Shown here: in pieces, positions 18,049 through 30,000 of the stretch | Position numbering within the stretch: position 1 is the stretch's first letter | Layout: every line of letters starts with the position of its first letter | Assembly (NCBI RefSeq): GCF_016632335.1 | Contig: NZ_JAEPBG010000016.1 | Span: forward strand, 60,386-124,385 | DNA length: 64,000 nucleotides | Direction of reading: 5' to 3' | Origin: Noviherbaspirillum pedocola | GTDB lineage: Bacteria > Pseudomonadota > Gammaproteobacteria > Burkholderiales > Burkholderiaceae_D | The notes under the pieces: model-generated | The model's input: the letters and a program-made list of their open reading frames with translations, nothing else | Told to the model about the DNA's origin: nothing | Database searches by the model: none | Translations under genes and position numbers: made by a program

Positions 18049-21000
18049 ATGGTCGCCATCGTTAGCAGCAATACGCTCGGCATCAATCTCGATCCCTTGT
18101 CCACATCGGAAAACGGCAAGCGTCCCGTCGCCACGCCTCAGGGCCGCAATGGCGAGCGCGCCTATGTCAATGTCGCCAACGGCGACCTGGTGCTGCAGGA
18201 TAGGGATGCGCTGCTGGTCGGCCTCGGCAGCGACATCAGCTCGCTGCGCACCTACAACAGCCAGGGAAGCTTCGACTTCGACAACAACGATGGCTGGCAA
18301 TCGGCGCCGTACAAGTCGATCACCAGGATCAGCTCCAGGGAACTGGTTCGTACGGATGTCGACGGTTCAAGGCGCAGCTACAAGTCCGACGGCGGCGATT
18401 ACTACACCGCCGTCAAGGACGACGGCGGCGGCCTCGATCAAATCTTCGAGGACCGCTACGGCAAGCGCTACACCTGGACGGATGCGGCCAGCGGCGTGAA
18501 GGAGGTCTACCGGACGGATTCTTCCGGCCTGATCCTGTCCTCCACCGACCCGAGCGGCAACACGCTGACTTATGCCTATGACAGCGAGAACCTGCTGACC
18601 TCGGTCACGAATGCCGACGGCGAATCGCTGAACTATTCGTACACGTCCGGGCGGCGCCTGGCGCAGCTCAGCACGACGCTGAAGTCGGGGAAGGTGCTGA
18701 ACCAGGTCAGCTATGGTTATGACGAGCTGAATCGCCTGAGCGTAGTCAGCGTCGATCTGAATCCGGGCGGCGATCTGCCGGCCGGCAGCACCGCATCGAC
18801 GCCGTACGTGACGCGCTATGCGTATGACGGCGCCAGCACCCGGGTCGCAGGCGTCACGCAAAGCGACGGCACCAGCCTGGCGTTTACCTATGCGCAAGTC
18901 GGCAGCGGCTGGCGCATCGCCAGCATCACCGATGGCGCCGGCGCGATCACCCGCATCTCGCATGACCTCGCGGCGCGCGCCACCACGATCACCGACGCGT
19001 TCGGCGTAGCAGCGATGTACCGCTACGACGCTGACGGCCAGCTGATCGGCGTCACCAACGGCATCACCGCGGCCAATCCGGCCGGCACCGGCACAGTCGG
19101 CTATGCCTGGAACGCCCATGGCGATCTTGCGTCGGTCACTGACGCCCGTGGCAACAAGACCACGATGTTTTACAGCGAAACTGGCGATCTGCACATGAAG
19201 ACCGACAGCGTTGGCAACGTCACCTTCTATACCGTTGACGGCGTACACCTGAGGCAAGGGCAGAACGTCATCGACTCCACCATGAGCGTGCATGCGGTGA
19301 CGCGCTATGTCTACGAAGACGGGAAACGGCGTCTGCTGCGCTACACGGTCAGCCCGGAAGGCAGGGTCACCGAGTTTCGCTACGACGCGCAGGGCAGGCG
19401 TACGAGCATGCTTGAATACTCCGACGCCGTGTACAACCTGAAGCTGACCAGCGACTCCACCATGCTTGGCGTTTTCACCATGCAGCAGTGGGCCTTGCAG
19501 CAGTGGCACTCCCGCGTTCTGCGCACGGACTACACCTACGACCATCGCGGCCAACTGCAATCGTCCACCGTCTATGGCGCCGTCGACCGCTATAGCGCGG
19601 GCGTCGCCGCCACCGGTATGACCACGCGCTATGTCTATGATCACCGCGGCCTGCTGCTGCAGACCATAGGGCCGGACGGCAAGAGCAGCAGCCAGACCAT
19701 CTACGACGGATTGGGCCGGGCAGTGCTGAGTATCACGGGCACGGCCGACGGCACGCAAGCGATCCGCACCGCGATCCGCTACGACGACGCCAGCCGCGCC
19801 AGCACGGTGACGCTGGCCAACGGCTTGCAAACAAGCTCGGTGTTCGACGCCGCCGGCAGACTGGCGAGCCAGACGAACTACGCGCCCAACGGCGAAATCC
19901 TCGGCGCGACGCGCAATGTCTATGACGCCGACGGTCGCCTGCTGATGAGCGAAGACGCGAGCGGAAAGCGCAACTGGATGCTGTATGACGCGGCTGGCCG
20001 CAAGCGCGCCGACATCGATGGCGCGGGTGGCCTCACCGAATACCTGTACAACGCGAACGACCAGGTCATCGAAACCATACGTTATGCGACCGCGGTGGAC
20101 GTGCGCCGGCTGGTCGATGCGAATGGCAATCCGCTGACCGCCTATAACGCCAACCCGTTTGCCGCGCCGAACGGCACGAGCGTCGTCACGCTCGATGCGA
20201 TCCGGCCCGCGCGCGCTGCGCAGGATGCGCGCAGCTGGAACGCTTACGATGCGCTCGGCCGCCTGAGCTGGCAGATCGATGCGCTCGGCTACGTGATTCG
20301 GAATGTGTACGACGTTGCATCGCGGCTCAATGGCGTCATCCGCATCGCCACGCCGGTCGACACCGGCATGCTGCAGGACGGCGTCGAGTTTTTCATTCCT
20401 TTTGGCAGGGAAACGGCGCCGGTCGGCGCGGTGTCGCTTCGCGCTACTGCCAGCGCAGACGACCGCAGCAGCTATTTCTTCTACGACCGCGACGGCTTGC
20501 TCGTGCAATCCATCGATGAAGAAGGCTATACGACGGAAATCCGCTATGACGCCGCGGGCCGGCAAGTAGCACGCATCGCGCATGCGAGCCGTGTTCCGGG
20601 TTACGGAACGGTCGATTTCAATTACCGCCTCGCCATGGTGCTGCGGGCTGACTTCCCACGGGCGCTGATGCCGAACGCCACCGATGACGACATCGGTGAT
20701 TACCGCTACTACAACAACGCAGGCCAGCTCGTCGCCGAAGTCGAAGCCGGATACCTGACCGAAACGCTGTACGACGCCAATGGCAAGGTCGCGCGCACGA
20801 TCCGGTACGCGAATCCGCCGCGCGCCTGGGTCAGCGTGATTGCTACCCTTGCCGAGCTGCGTCCCGTGGCCAGCCCGCAGGACCGCGTCACCAGCTATAC
20901 CTGGGATGCGTTCGGCAGGCTCGCCAGCCAGACCAATCCCGAAGGCACGATCACGCGCTATAGCCATGACGCCGTCGGCAACCTGATCGGCACCGTCACC

Positions 21001-24000
21001 GCGGCCGACACCAGCGAGCAGCGCGGCCTGCTTGCCAGCTACGACCTGCAGGGACGACTGGTCGCCGAGCTCAGCGCCGAGGGCGCGGCGCTGCTGAGCG
21101 GCGCGCAAAGCGCGGAGGAAATCGACGCGATCTGGGCCAGTCATGCGATGCGGTATGCCTATGACGCTGCCGGTACCCGCATCAGCGCCACCGACGCCAG
21201 CGGCAACCGCAGCGTCTATCTTTACGACGATGCCGCCCGCCTGCGCTTTGCGATCAATGGCGCCGGTGAAATTACCGAAAACCGTTACGACGCGTTCGGC
21301 CGCAAGCTGCGCGAAGTCCGCTATGCCGCCAGGCTCGCGCCGGACGACGCGGCAGCGCTGCGCGGTGGCCTGCTTTCCGCGTCGGGCAACCGCGACGCGG
21401 CGAAGGTCTTGGCCGCCGCGGAACAGGCGAACGTAGCCGACAACCACGTCACGCAATACGCCTACGACGCTGATGGCCGGCTGGTCACGAGCACCGATGC
21501 GACTGGCGCCACCAGCAGCCATGCCTACAACGCTTTCGGTGAACAGATTCGCTCGATACTTCAGGTCGCGCCCGATACGCAAACTACCACGCTGCGCCGC
21601 TACGACAAGCGCGGCCTGCTGCTGGCTGAAGTAGCGGATGCCGGCGGCCTGAGCCTGAGCACGGGCAGCGAATACGACGCCTTTGGCCGCGTCGTGCGCA
21701 CCGTCGATGGCAACGGTAATGTCCATGTCTTCACCTACGACACGCGCGGCCGCGTGGTGCAAAGCACCGATCCATCCGGCGCAATCCGGCTCAGCACGTA
21801 TGACGCCTTCGATCGCGTGCTGACCCAGACCGATGCGCTCGGCCATGTCACGCGTTACCGCTACGATGATGCCGCGCGCAGCATCGTCGTGACCACGCCG
21901 GATGGCGTAAGCGTCACGACGCGGCGCAATCGCCTCGGGCAGACCGACAGCATCACTGACGGCCGCGGCAACACCACCCGTTTTCATTACGACCACGATG
22001 GCAGACTGCTGTCCACCGAAACGCCCGCCACGCGCGAGAGCGCCAGCTACGATGCCGACGGGCTTCTGATTGCCAGCGTCGATGCGAACGGCACGCGCAC
22101 CGTCTATCGCTACGATGCGACGAATCGCCTGCTGAGCCGCACCGTCGATCCTGATGGTCTTGCGCTAACGACGATTTACCGCTACGACGCCTTTAACGAC
22201 CAGATAGCCGTCACCGCGCCGGATGGTGTCGTCACCCTTACCACCTACGATGCCGACGGCCGTGTGCTGAGCCAAACCGTCGATCCGGCATCGCCTACCA
22301 ATCCCGGTGGGCTCAATCTCGTCACCCGCTACGCCTGGGATGCTCGCGGCGACTTGCTAAGCGTGATGACGCCGGGAGGCAGCCTGACGCGCTATGTGTA
22401 CGATGGCGCCGGCCGCCGCTTGCAAACCATCGTCGATCCGTATGGCTTGCACCTCGTCACCAGCCATCGCTATGACACCAATGGCAATGTGATTGCCACC
22501 ACCGATCCCGATGGCAGGATCCGCCGCCAGGTGTATGACGCCAGCAACCGGCTGATCTACTCCATCGATGCCGCCGGCAATGTCAGCGCCTATCGCTACG
22601 ACGCCGCCGGCAAAACGACCGCGGTGCTGCGCTATGCGCAGCCCATCGATACCGCGGGCCTGGGCGCGAATCCCGCGCCCGCCGATATCGAAGCGCTGCT
22701 GCGTCCGGCGCCGGATGGCGACGCGATCGAAAACCGTGTTTATGACGATGCCGGTCATCTGGTCGCCACCGTCGATGGCGTCGGCGCCGTGGTGGCCTAT
22801 CGCTATGATGCGAACGGCAATGTCAGCGAACGCATCGCGTATGCGAACCCCATCGATGTGCGGACCTGGACACCAGGCACCATGCCGGCGCCATCCGCCG
22901 ACCCCGCGCACGATCAGCTCACGCGCACCGTGTATGACGCGCTGAACCGGGTCGTCTATCAATTGACATCGACCGGCGATGGCAGTCAGATCGCCGTCAG
23001 TGCCCGGCGCTTCGATGGCAATGGCAATCTCATCGAACGCATCGATTATGCACACGCGATATCGGCGAACACGCCGCCCAGCGAGCAAGCCATTGCCGCC
23101 GCGCTGGCACCGCTTGCCGATGCGCGTGTCGATGTCGCCCGTCGTTATCTGTACGACGCGGCAGGACGCATGAGCTGGAGCGCCGATGGCACCGGCGCCG
23201 TTACTCGATATGTCTACGATGCGCATGGCCGCCTCGTAAAGCAAATCGCCTTTGCGCAGCGCATTGCCGCCGATGCCCCACCCCCATCCGTCACGCCTGG
23301 TGCCGGCGACCGCATCACGCAATTCGCCTACGACGGCGCCGGCCGCCTCGTCTACAGCGTCGATGCGCTCGGCGCCGTCACGCAAACCGTTTATGACGGC
23401 AACGGCAATGCCACGAAGCGCATCGCTTACGCGCATCCCTTCGAGCGACCAAGCGCTGCAACGATGCCGCTGATAGCAGCATCGCTCACAGCCATGCTGG
23501 TCAGCGACCCATCCGAGGACCGCGTCAGCCACGCCTTCTACGACGGCGCGAACCGGCAAGCCCTCGCGATCGACGCCAGTGGCGCGGTGACCTATACCGC
23601 GTTCGACGGCAATGGCAATGCGATCGCGGTCATCGCCTTTGCCAGCGTGATCGATGTCCACGCTTTGCGCAGCGTCCCGACGATTGCTGAGGTCGCAACG
23701 CTGTTGCGTCCGCAACCGAACATGGACCGGATCACGCTGCATGCCTATGACGCCGCCAGCCGTGAAATCTACAGCGTGGATGCGCTCGGCTATGTCACGC
23801 AGCACGGCTACGATGCGCTCGGCCGCCTGCAATTCACCACGCTGTATGCCACGCCGGCAAGGAACCTGCCCGCTGGCAGCAATGCCGCGGCGATCGCCGC
23901 CGCGCTCAGCTCGGATGCGGATGCGGACCGCACGACGCGGCAGTCATTCGATGCCGCCGGTAGGCTGCTGCAACGCACCGATGCGCTCGGCCACGTCGAA

Positions 24001-27000
24001 TCGTGGCGCTACAACGCGCTTGGCGCGAAGCTGTCCTGGACCAACGCCAACGGCGCGACCTGGGATTACGACTACGACGCCGCTGGCCGCCAGGTGCGCG
24101 AACTCAGTCCGGAAGTCGAGGTGGGCGCCATCGTCAACCTGGGCGACAGCAACCCGGACGGCAGTCCCTCTCTTGGCGACCTGATCGGCCGTTTCATCGG
24201 CGGCGTCCGCCTGCTCGAGCCGCAAGCCAGCACGATCCGCATCGAAACCCGCTACACCTACGATGCGCTCGGCAACCTGATCGAGCGCACCGAAGCGGCT
24301 GGCAGCGCCGAGGCGCGCAGCACCCGCTATGAATACGATGCGAGCGGCCGACAGATTCGCACGATTCTTCCGCCAGTCGGCGTCTACGATGAATCCGATC
24401 TGACGCATCTGGCGCAGGATGGCGGCGGCTCCGCGGCCCGCGCCGAAACCATGCGCGCTCCCGCAACGCAGGTGGGCTACAACAGCTTCGGCGAAGCGGT
24501 GGCCAGTATCGATGCGGCTGGCAATATGAGCGTCAAGGCTTATGACGCGGCAGGCCGCATTGCCTTCGAGGTCGACGCGGCCGGCTATGTCACCGCGTAC
24601 GGGCGCAATGCCTACGGCGACGTGATAGCGATGACGCGCCATGCCCGTCAGACGCGGCTCAATGCCAGCGTGGCGGATATCCCAGATGCCGCCACCATCG
24701 CAGCCGCCGTCGGCAGCGACGAGGGCGACCGCACGATACGCACCGCCTACGACTGCTCCGGCCGTGCCGTGCAGACGACGCAGCCGGCGGTCTGGGTCAA
24801 CAATGGCCAGGGCGGAGGCTACCTGGCGGCGCCGACGACGCGCATTGCTTACGATGCATTCGGCCAAGTCGTGCAAAGCGCGATTCTGGCCGACGCGTCA
24901 CAGGGAATGGACGGCGCGTCCTGGGCTATTACTGATAACTTCTACAACCGCCGCGGCGAGCAAATCGCCAGCATCGACGCCCTGGGCTATCTGAGCACGC
25001 AAGCCTTCGACGCAGCCGGCAACCTGCTGCAGCGCATCGAGTATGCGCAAGCGCTTCCAGGCTGGGACGGCAATGCGCCAACCGACTTCAGCGCCATCGC
25101 AGCGCCGCAGCCGGACCGCAAGGATCGCATCACCAGCTATGCCTACGACCTCGGCAATCGCCGCATCAGCGAAGTGCAGCAGGGGGGCGAATTCAGCACG
25201 TTGTGGCCATGGACCCTGTTCGGCACCCAACCCATCGTCACCAGTCAGGAAGGCGACCTGTTAACGACCTATGCCTATGACGCCCTCGGCAACCTCGTCG
25301 CCAGCACCGACGCCCTCGGCAAGCGCAGCTACAACTACTACGACGCGCTCGGTCGCGTGAAGGCGGTCGCGCTCCCGGCGGGCGCTGGCAAAACCGCGCT
25401 GACCCGCTATCTGCGCGATGCCTTTGGCAACGTGGTAGTTCAGATCGAGGCAAGCAATGGTGCTGATGCCGCCGACATCGCCGGATACCGCTACACCGCC
25501 GATCTTGGCAATGACCGTGTGACGATGGCGCGCTATGACAGCCGCGGCAATGCAATCGAAACCATCGACGCGGGCGGCGTAAGCCACTATGCGTCCTTCG
25601 ATGCACTGGGGCGGCTGGCGAAATCCTGGCAGGGCGTCAGGGGCCGCGTGGCCACGCATGTGCTGTACACCGTGCACCGCTACGATGCGCTTGGCCGTCA
25701 GACGGAAGTCATCACACCGCAATCCAATACCCGGCTCAATGGTGACAAGATCGAGGAGCGCGCCGACCGCGAGCTGTCATCGGTGCTGACGGCAATGCGC
25801 TATAACGCCTTCGGCGAGATGGTGGCGCGTGGCAGCGCCGACATCGGCAGCGCCGCGCTGTTCCAGGAATTCTTCGACTACGACGGCGCGGGCCGGCTGT
25901 GGCGCAGCAATGGCAACGATGGCGTCGTCAAGATATGGCTGTACGACCTGCAGGGCAGGCAAAGCGCCCAGATTGTCAGCGCCGGCAGCGCCTACGGTGG
26001 CTTGGGCATTGATCTGCAAAGCATTGCAAGCGCACAGGAGGCGGGCTGGCGCGGCAGCGACGGCCTGCGCCGCAGCGACACGGTGCGCGATCTTCTCGGC
26101 CGTGCGGTGCTGCAGATACAGCCGCTGCGACAGGACGTCCTCAATGGCGACGCCTACCGGCCCGCGATCTTCCAGAGCTTCGACCGCTGGGGCAATGTGC
26201 TGTCGCAAAGCGATGCGCGCAACAGCGCCTGGCGCACGCTGTATGAATACGATCAAGGCAATCGCCTGATTGCCCAGGTGCAGCCGGATGCGTATGGCGC
26301 CATTGGTGGCGGCAGTCCGAGAACTGAATTCTTTTACGATGCCCTCGGACGGCAGCTGGCCGTGCGCGCCGCCAACGACTATGTGAACGGCCAGGTCTGG
26401 GATGACGGCGGTCGGCTGGTGCTGGAAATGCATGCCGATGGCGGCCGCGTACGCCATCAGTATGACCTCTTCGGCAACCGCATCACGGATATCGATGCGA
26501 TGGGTAACGTCACCCGCTACGGCTACGACCGGCAAGGGCATCTGACGCAAATCACCCATGTCGGCGTGGATGTATACGGCGCGGATGAGCGGTACCGGGT
26601 CAGCGGCGGCCGTACCGATGTCTCGACCTGGCAATACTGGGACGACGCCGGTCGCATGGTTGGCGAAGTCGACGGCGAAGGCGGCATCACGCAGTATCGC
26701 TATGATCTGCGCGGCAACGTGATCGCAACCACCGTGGCGGGCGTCGTCACGGCAACGGCGGCTTTTGACGCGCAGGGCCACAAGATCGCGCAGCGCGATG
26801 CGAACGGCAGGCTGTCGACCTGGGACTACGACACCTATGGCCGCCTGCTCTCGCGCACCGACCTCGGCGGCGTCGCGACCTGGTACCGGTACGACCATGC
26901 TGGTCAATTGATCCAGCAGGACAGCGGCCGCGGCCAGCGCCTGCGCTATCGCTACGACGCTGCCGGGCAGCAGGTGCAGATCATCGATGACGCCTTGCAG

Positions 27001-30000
27001 CAGGTGACCGACCGCGCCTACGACGCCGGCGGCAGAACGGTGTGGGAGCGGACGCAGCAGGCGGGCGTGAGCTACCAGGACCAGCGGATGCAGTACGACA
27101 CGCTGGGCCGGCTGGCGCGGATTGATGCGCAGTCAGGGGTGGCCATGGCCATCGACTATGACGGCGTGGGCAACAAGCGCCATGTGCATGTCGACTACGC
27201 CGGGCGTTCACGCGAGATGTGGTACGCGTATGACGCGATGAACCGACAGATCCTGGCCGACGGCGCAGTGGATAGCAATCCGGAGAACCAGGCGAACATC
27301 ACGGCCGAGCAGGGCCACTTGCTGGCGTACGACCGGAATGGCAACCGTATCCGGGACATTGGGTGGGACACAGCGGTAGTGCCGCTCTACCGGCAGACGA
27401 GCGACGAGACCGGCACGCCGGTTGGACCGTATCTGCCCAGCGGGTATGAAGGCGTGAAGGATGCCGTGACGCACTGGTACGCGTACGACGCCATGAACCG
27501 GCTGTCGCAGGTATTGGTAGGCGCAATCGCGGTGGAGCAGACTGGAACGACCACGGTGTGGAGCGGCAGCTCGGACTCGGGCGGACCGGTGGCAACCGAA
27601 GTGCCGATCATGACGCGGCGGCAATTGGACCGCGACCAGGCGATCGTGCTGGACACGAGGCTGTACGACGGCGCGTCGCGGCTGGTGCAAAGCGGGCCGG
27701 CGGGCGCACTGTCGGAATGGTATGTGAGGGCGCTGGCAGGGGACAACGCCTCGCTGCCCGGCGCGGTGACGACGGTAACGCGCTATGACAGCGCGGGCCG
27801 CGTGCTGTCGCAGCACACCAGGAATGAAGCGAACGGCAGCGACTCGGAAACGGTCTACCGGCGCTACACGACGACGTACGAAGTCGTGGAGCTGTCAAGC
27901 GAGATCAATGAACAGGGACAGCAAGAAACCGTCCTCCTGCAGATACCGCATACGACGTGGGAGGACGGCTACGACGCGGCGGGCAATGTGCTGGGATACC
28001 GGACGACGCAGGGCGACATCGTGTCGGACACGACGATAGCGCTGGCGCTGTACGACGGCTACAAGGAAGCGTCGGTGAGCATGGTGATGACCAACACCGA
28101 CTCGGGCGATCAAACCAGCGGCACGATGGTGGACCGCTATGACGTGAATGGCTACCTGATTGGGGTAGCGGATGCGAACCCGCCGCCGCAAGAGATTCCC
28201 AGGCCGAAGAAGGGTATTTGGTTAGACGTTGCAAGGTCGTTGCTGCTCAACCCGCACAACCGCAGCCTGATCAACGACGCCTACGGCCACGTCCTGCAGA
28301 AGAAGCAGGAAGACAACGTACAGCAGCAGTTGTTCGTCAACGGCAAGCTCGAAGCGGTGTACGGCCGCGGCACCGATCCGGACAACCAGACCAAGCCCGG
28401 CGATAACGGCAAGGCCGCTTCACCGAACTACATCACGCTATCGAACTTCGATCCGGCATACCGGCCGGTGACGAACAACTACCCATCGGCGGGCGTGGGC
28501 CAATACGTTGTGCAGGCGGGCGACACGCTGCAGGGCATCGCGCAGAACGCGTATGGCGACAGCGGACTGTGGTACCTGATCGCGCAGGCGAACGGTCTGG
28601 CAAGCGACGCCGAGCTGCGGGTGGGGCAGACGCTGAGCATCCCATCGCGGGTGACGGCCGGCGTGCACAACAATGCGCAGACCTTCGCGCCATACGACGC
28701 GGCGCGCACGGTGGGCAGCACGGCGCCGAACCTGCCGACGCCGCAGGGAGACGATGGCTGCTCGCTGGAGCAGGTGCTGGTGATCGCGGTGTCAGTGGTA
28801 GCGACGATCTGGACGGCAGGGGCCACGGCGGAGCTGCTGGCCGGGGAAACGGTAGGCGAGTTCGGCGCGATGATGGAGCTGGGCGGAAGCGTGCTGCTGG
28901 GGAATGCCGGTGTTGCCGGTGCGGCGGCCGTCGGCGTGAGTGGATTGGTTGGCGTGGAAGCGGCGGTGATCGGCGGCGCGGTGGGCTCGCTGGCGGGGCA
29001 GGTGTTTGGCAACATCATCGGAGTGCAGGACGGCATCAGCTTGCGCGGGGTGGCATTGGGCGCGCTGAGCGCGGGTGTGGCGACGGGGGTGGGCATGCTG
29101 GCGCAAGGCGTGCCGATCCTGGGTGCGACAGGCCCGGGTGCGGCGGGCTGGCTGGGAGCGGCGAGCCGGGCGATGGTAGCCAACGCGGTCACGCAAGGCA
29201 TAGGCGTGGCGGTGGGCCTGCAACCGAGCTTCAGCTGGACGAGCGTGGCGGCGGCTGCGGCCGGCGCGGGGTTGAGCGCGGCGGTGGGCGAAGGGATGAA
29301 CACGCTGCTGGAGTATGTGCCGAAGCAGGGCTTCGACCTGGGCAAGAGCCTGATTTCGGGGACGGTATCAGGGTTTGTAGGCGGGATGGCCGCATTGGCG
29401 CTGCGCGGCGGTCGGCTGAGCGTGGCGCAGGTGGCGCGAGATGCGTTCGGCAATGCGCTGGGCAACAGCCTGGTGGAAGCAAGCCTGCCGGCGCCGGTGT
29501 ACGGGAAGACGTTCGAGGAGGATAGGCAAGCGCGGGAGGCGATGAACCCGTTGTTGAAGGCGATGAGGGTCTCGGGGAATGACGCGGGGAGGATGCTTAC
29601 GGAGCAGGTGTGGCAGGCGAGCATGCCGGGGATCCCCGCGTTGAACGATGGACGAGTGGGTATTCGGCAAGCGTCTGAGACTGGCACGCGGATTCAATCG
29701 TATTGGGATACGCATCCAATGCTGTATGCGAGCAACGATGTCGTCGACCCGTTGAATAGCAGGACGATTTTTGACAATGGAGCGTCGCCATCAAAAAGAA
29801 TCGGCGAACAGACTTTTGAATTCGTCGACTTCATTGATGCAAGTAGCAAAGAATTAGGAATCCCGGAAGTTAAGTATCCGGACGGCACATGGACGGTACC
29901 GCAAGACTTCCAAATGCCCAGTAACGACTTCAGCTTGCCAGAGATATTAAACTCTGATGGCTCGTGGTCTCTCCCAAGAGGAGCCAATAATATTGGGAAT

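Noticed and set aside
18367-21996. A 1209-codon open frame on the minus strand, opposite the Rhs gene (another of 491 codons at 22357-23832)
   Set aside because: The translations are low-complexity mirror images of the YD repeats in GC-rich DNA, without ribosome sites or domains. The plus-strand protein explains the sequence.
18500-28200. Regularly spaced short repeats that could suggest a repeat array or CRISPR
   Set aside because: They are coding repeats (YD motifs) with variable spacing and no conserved direct repeat; no cas genes are present.
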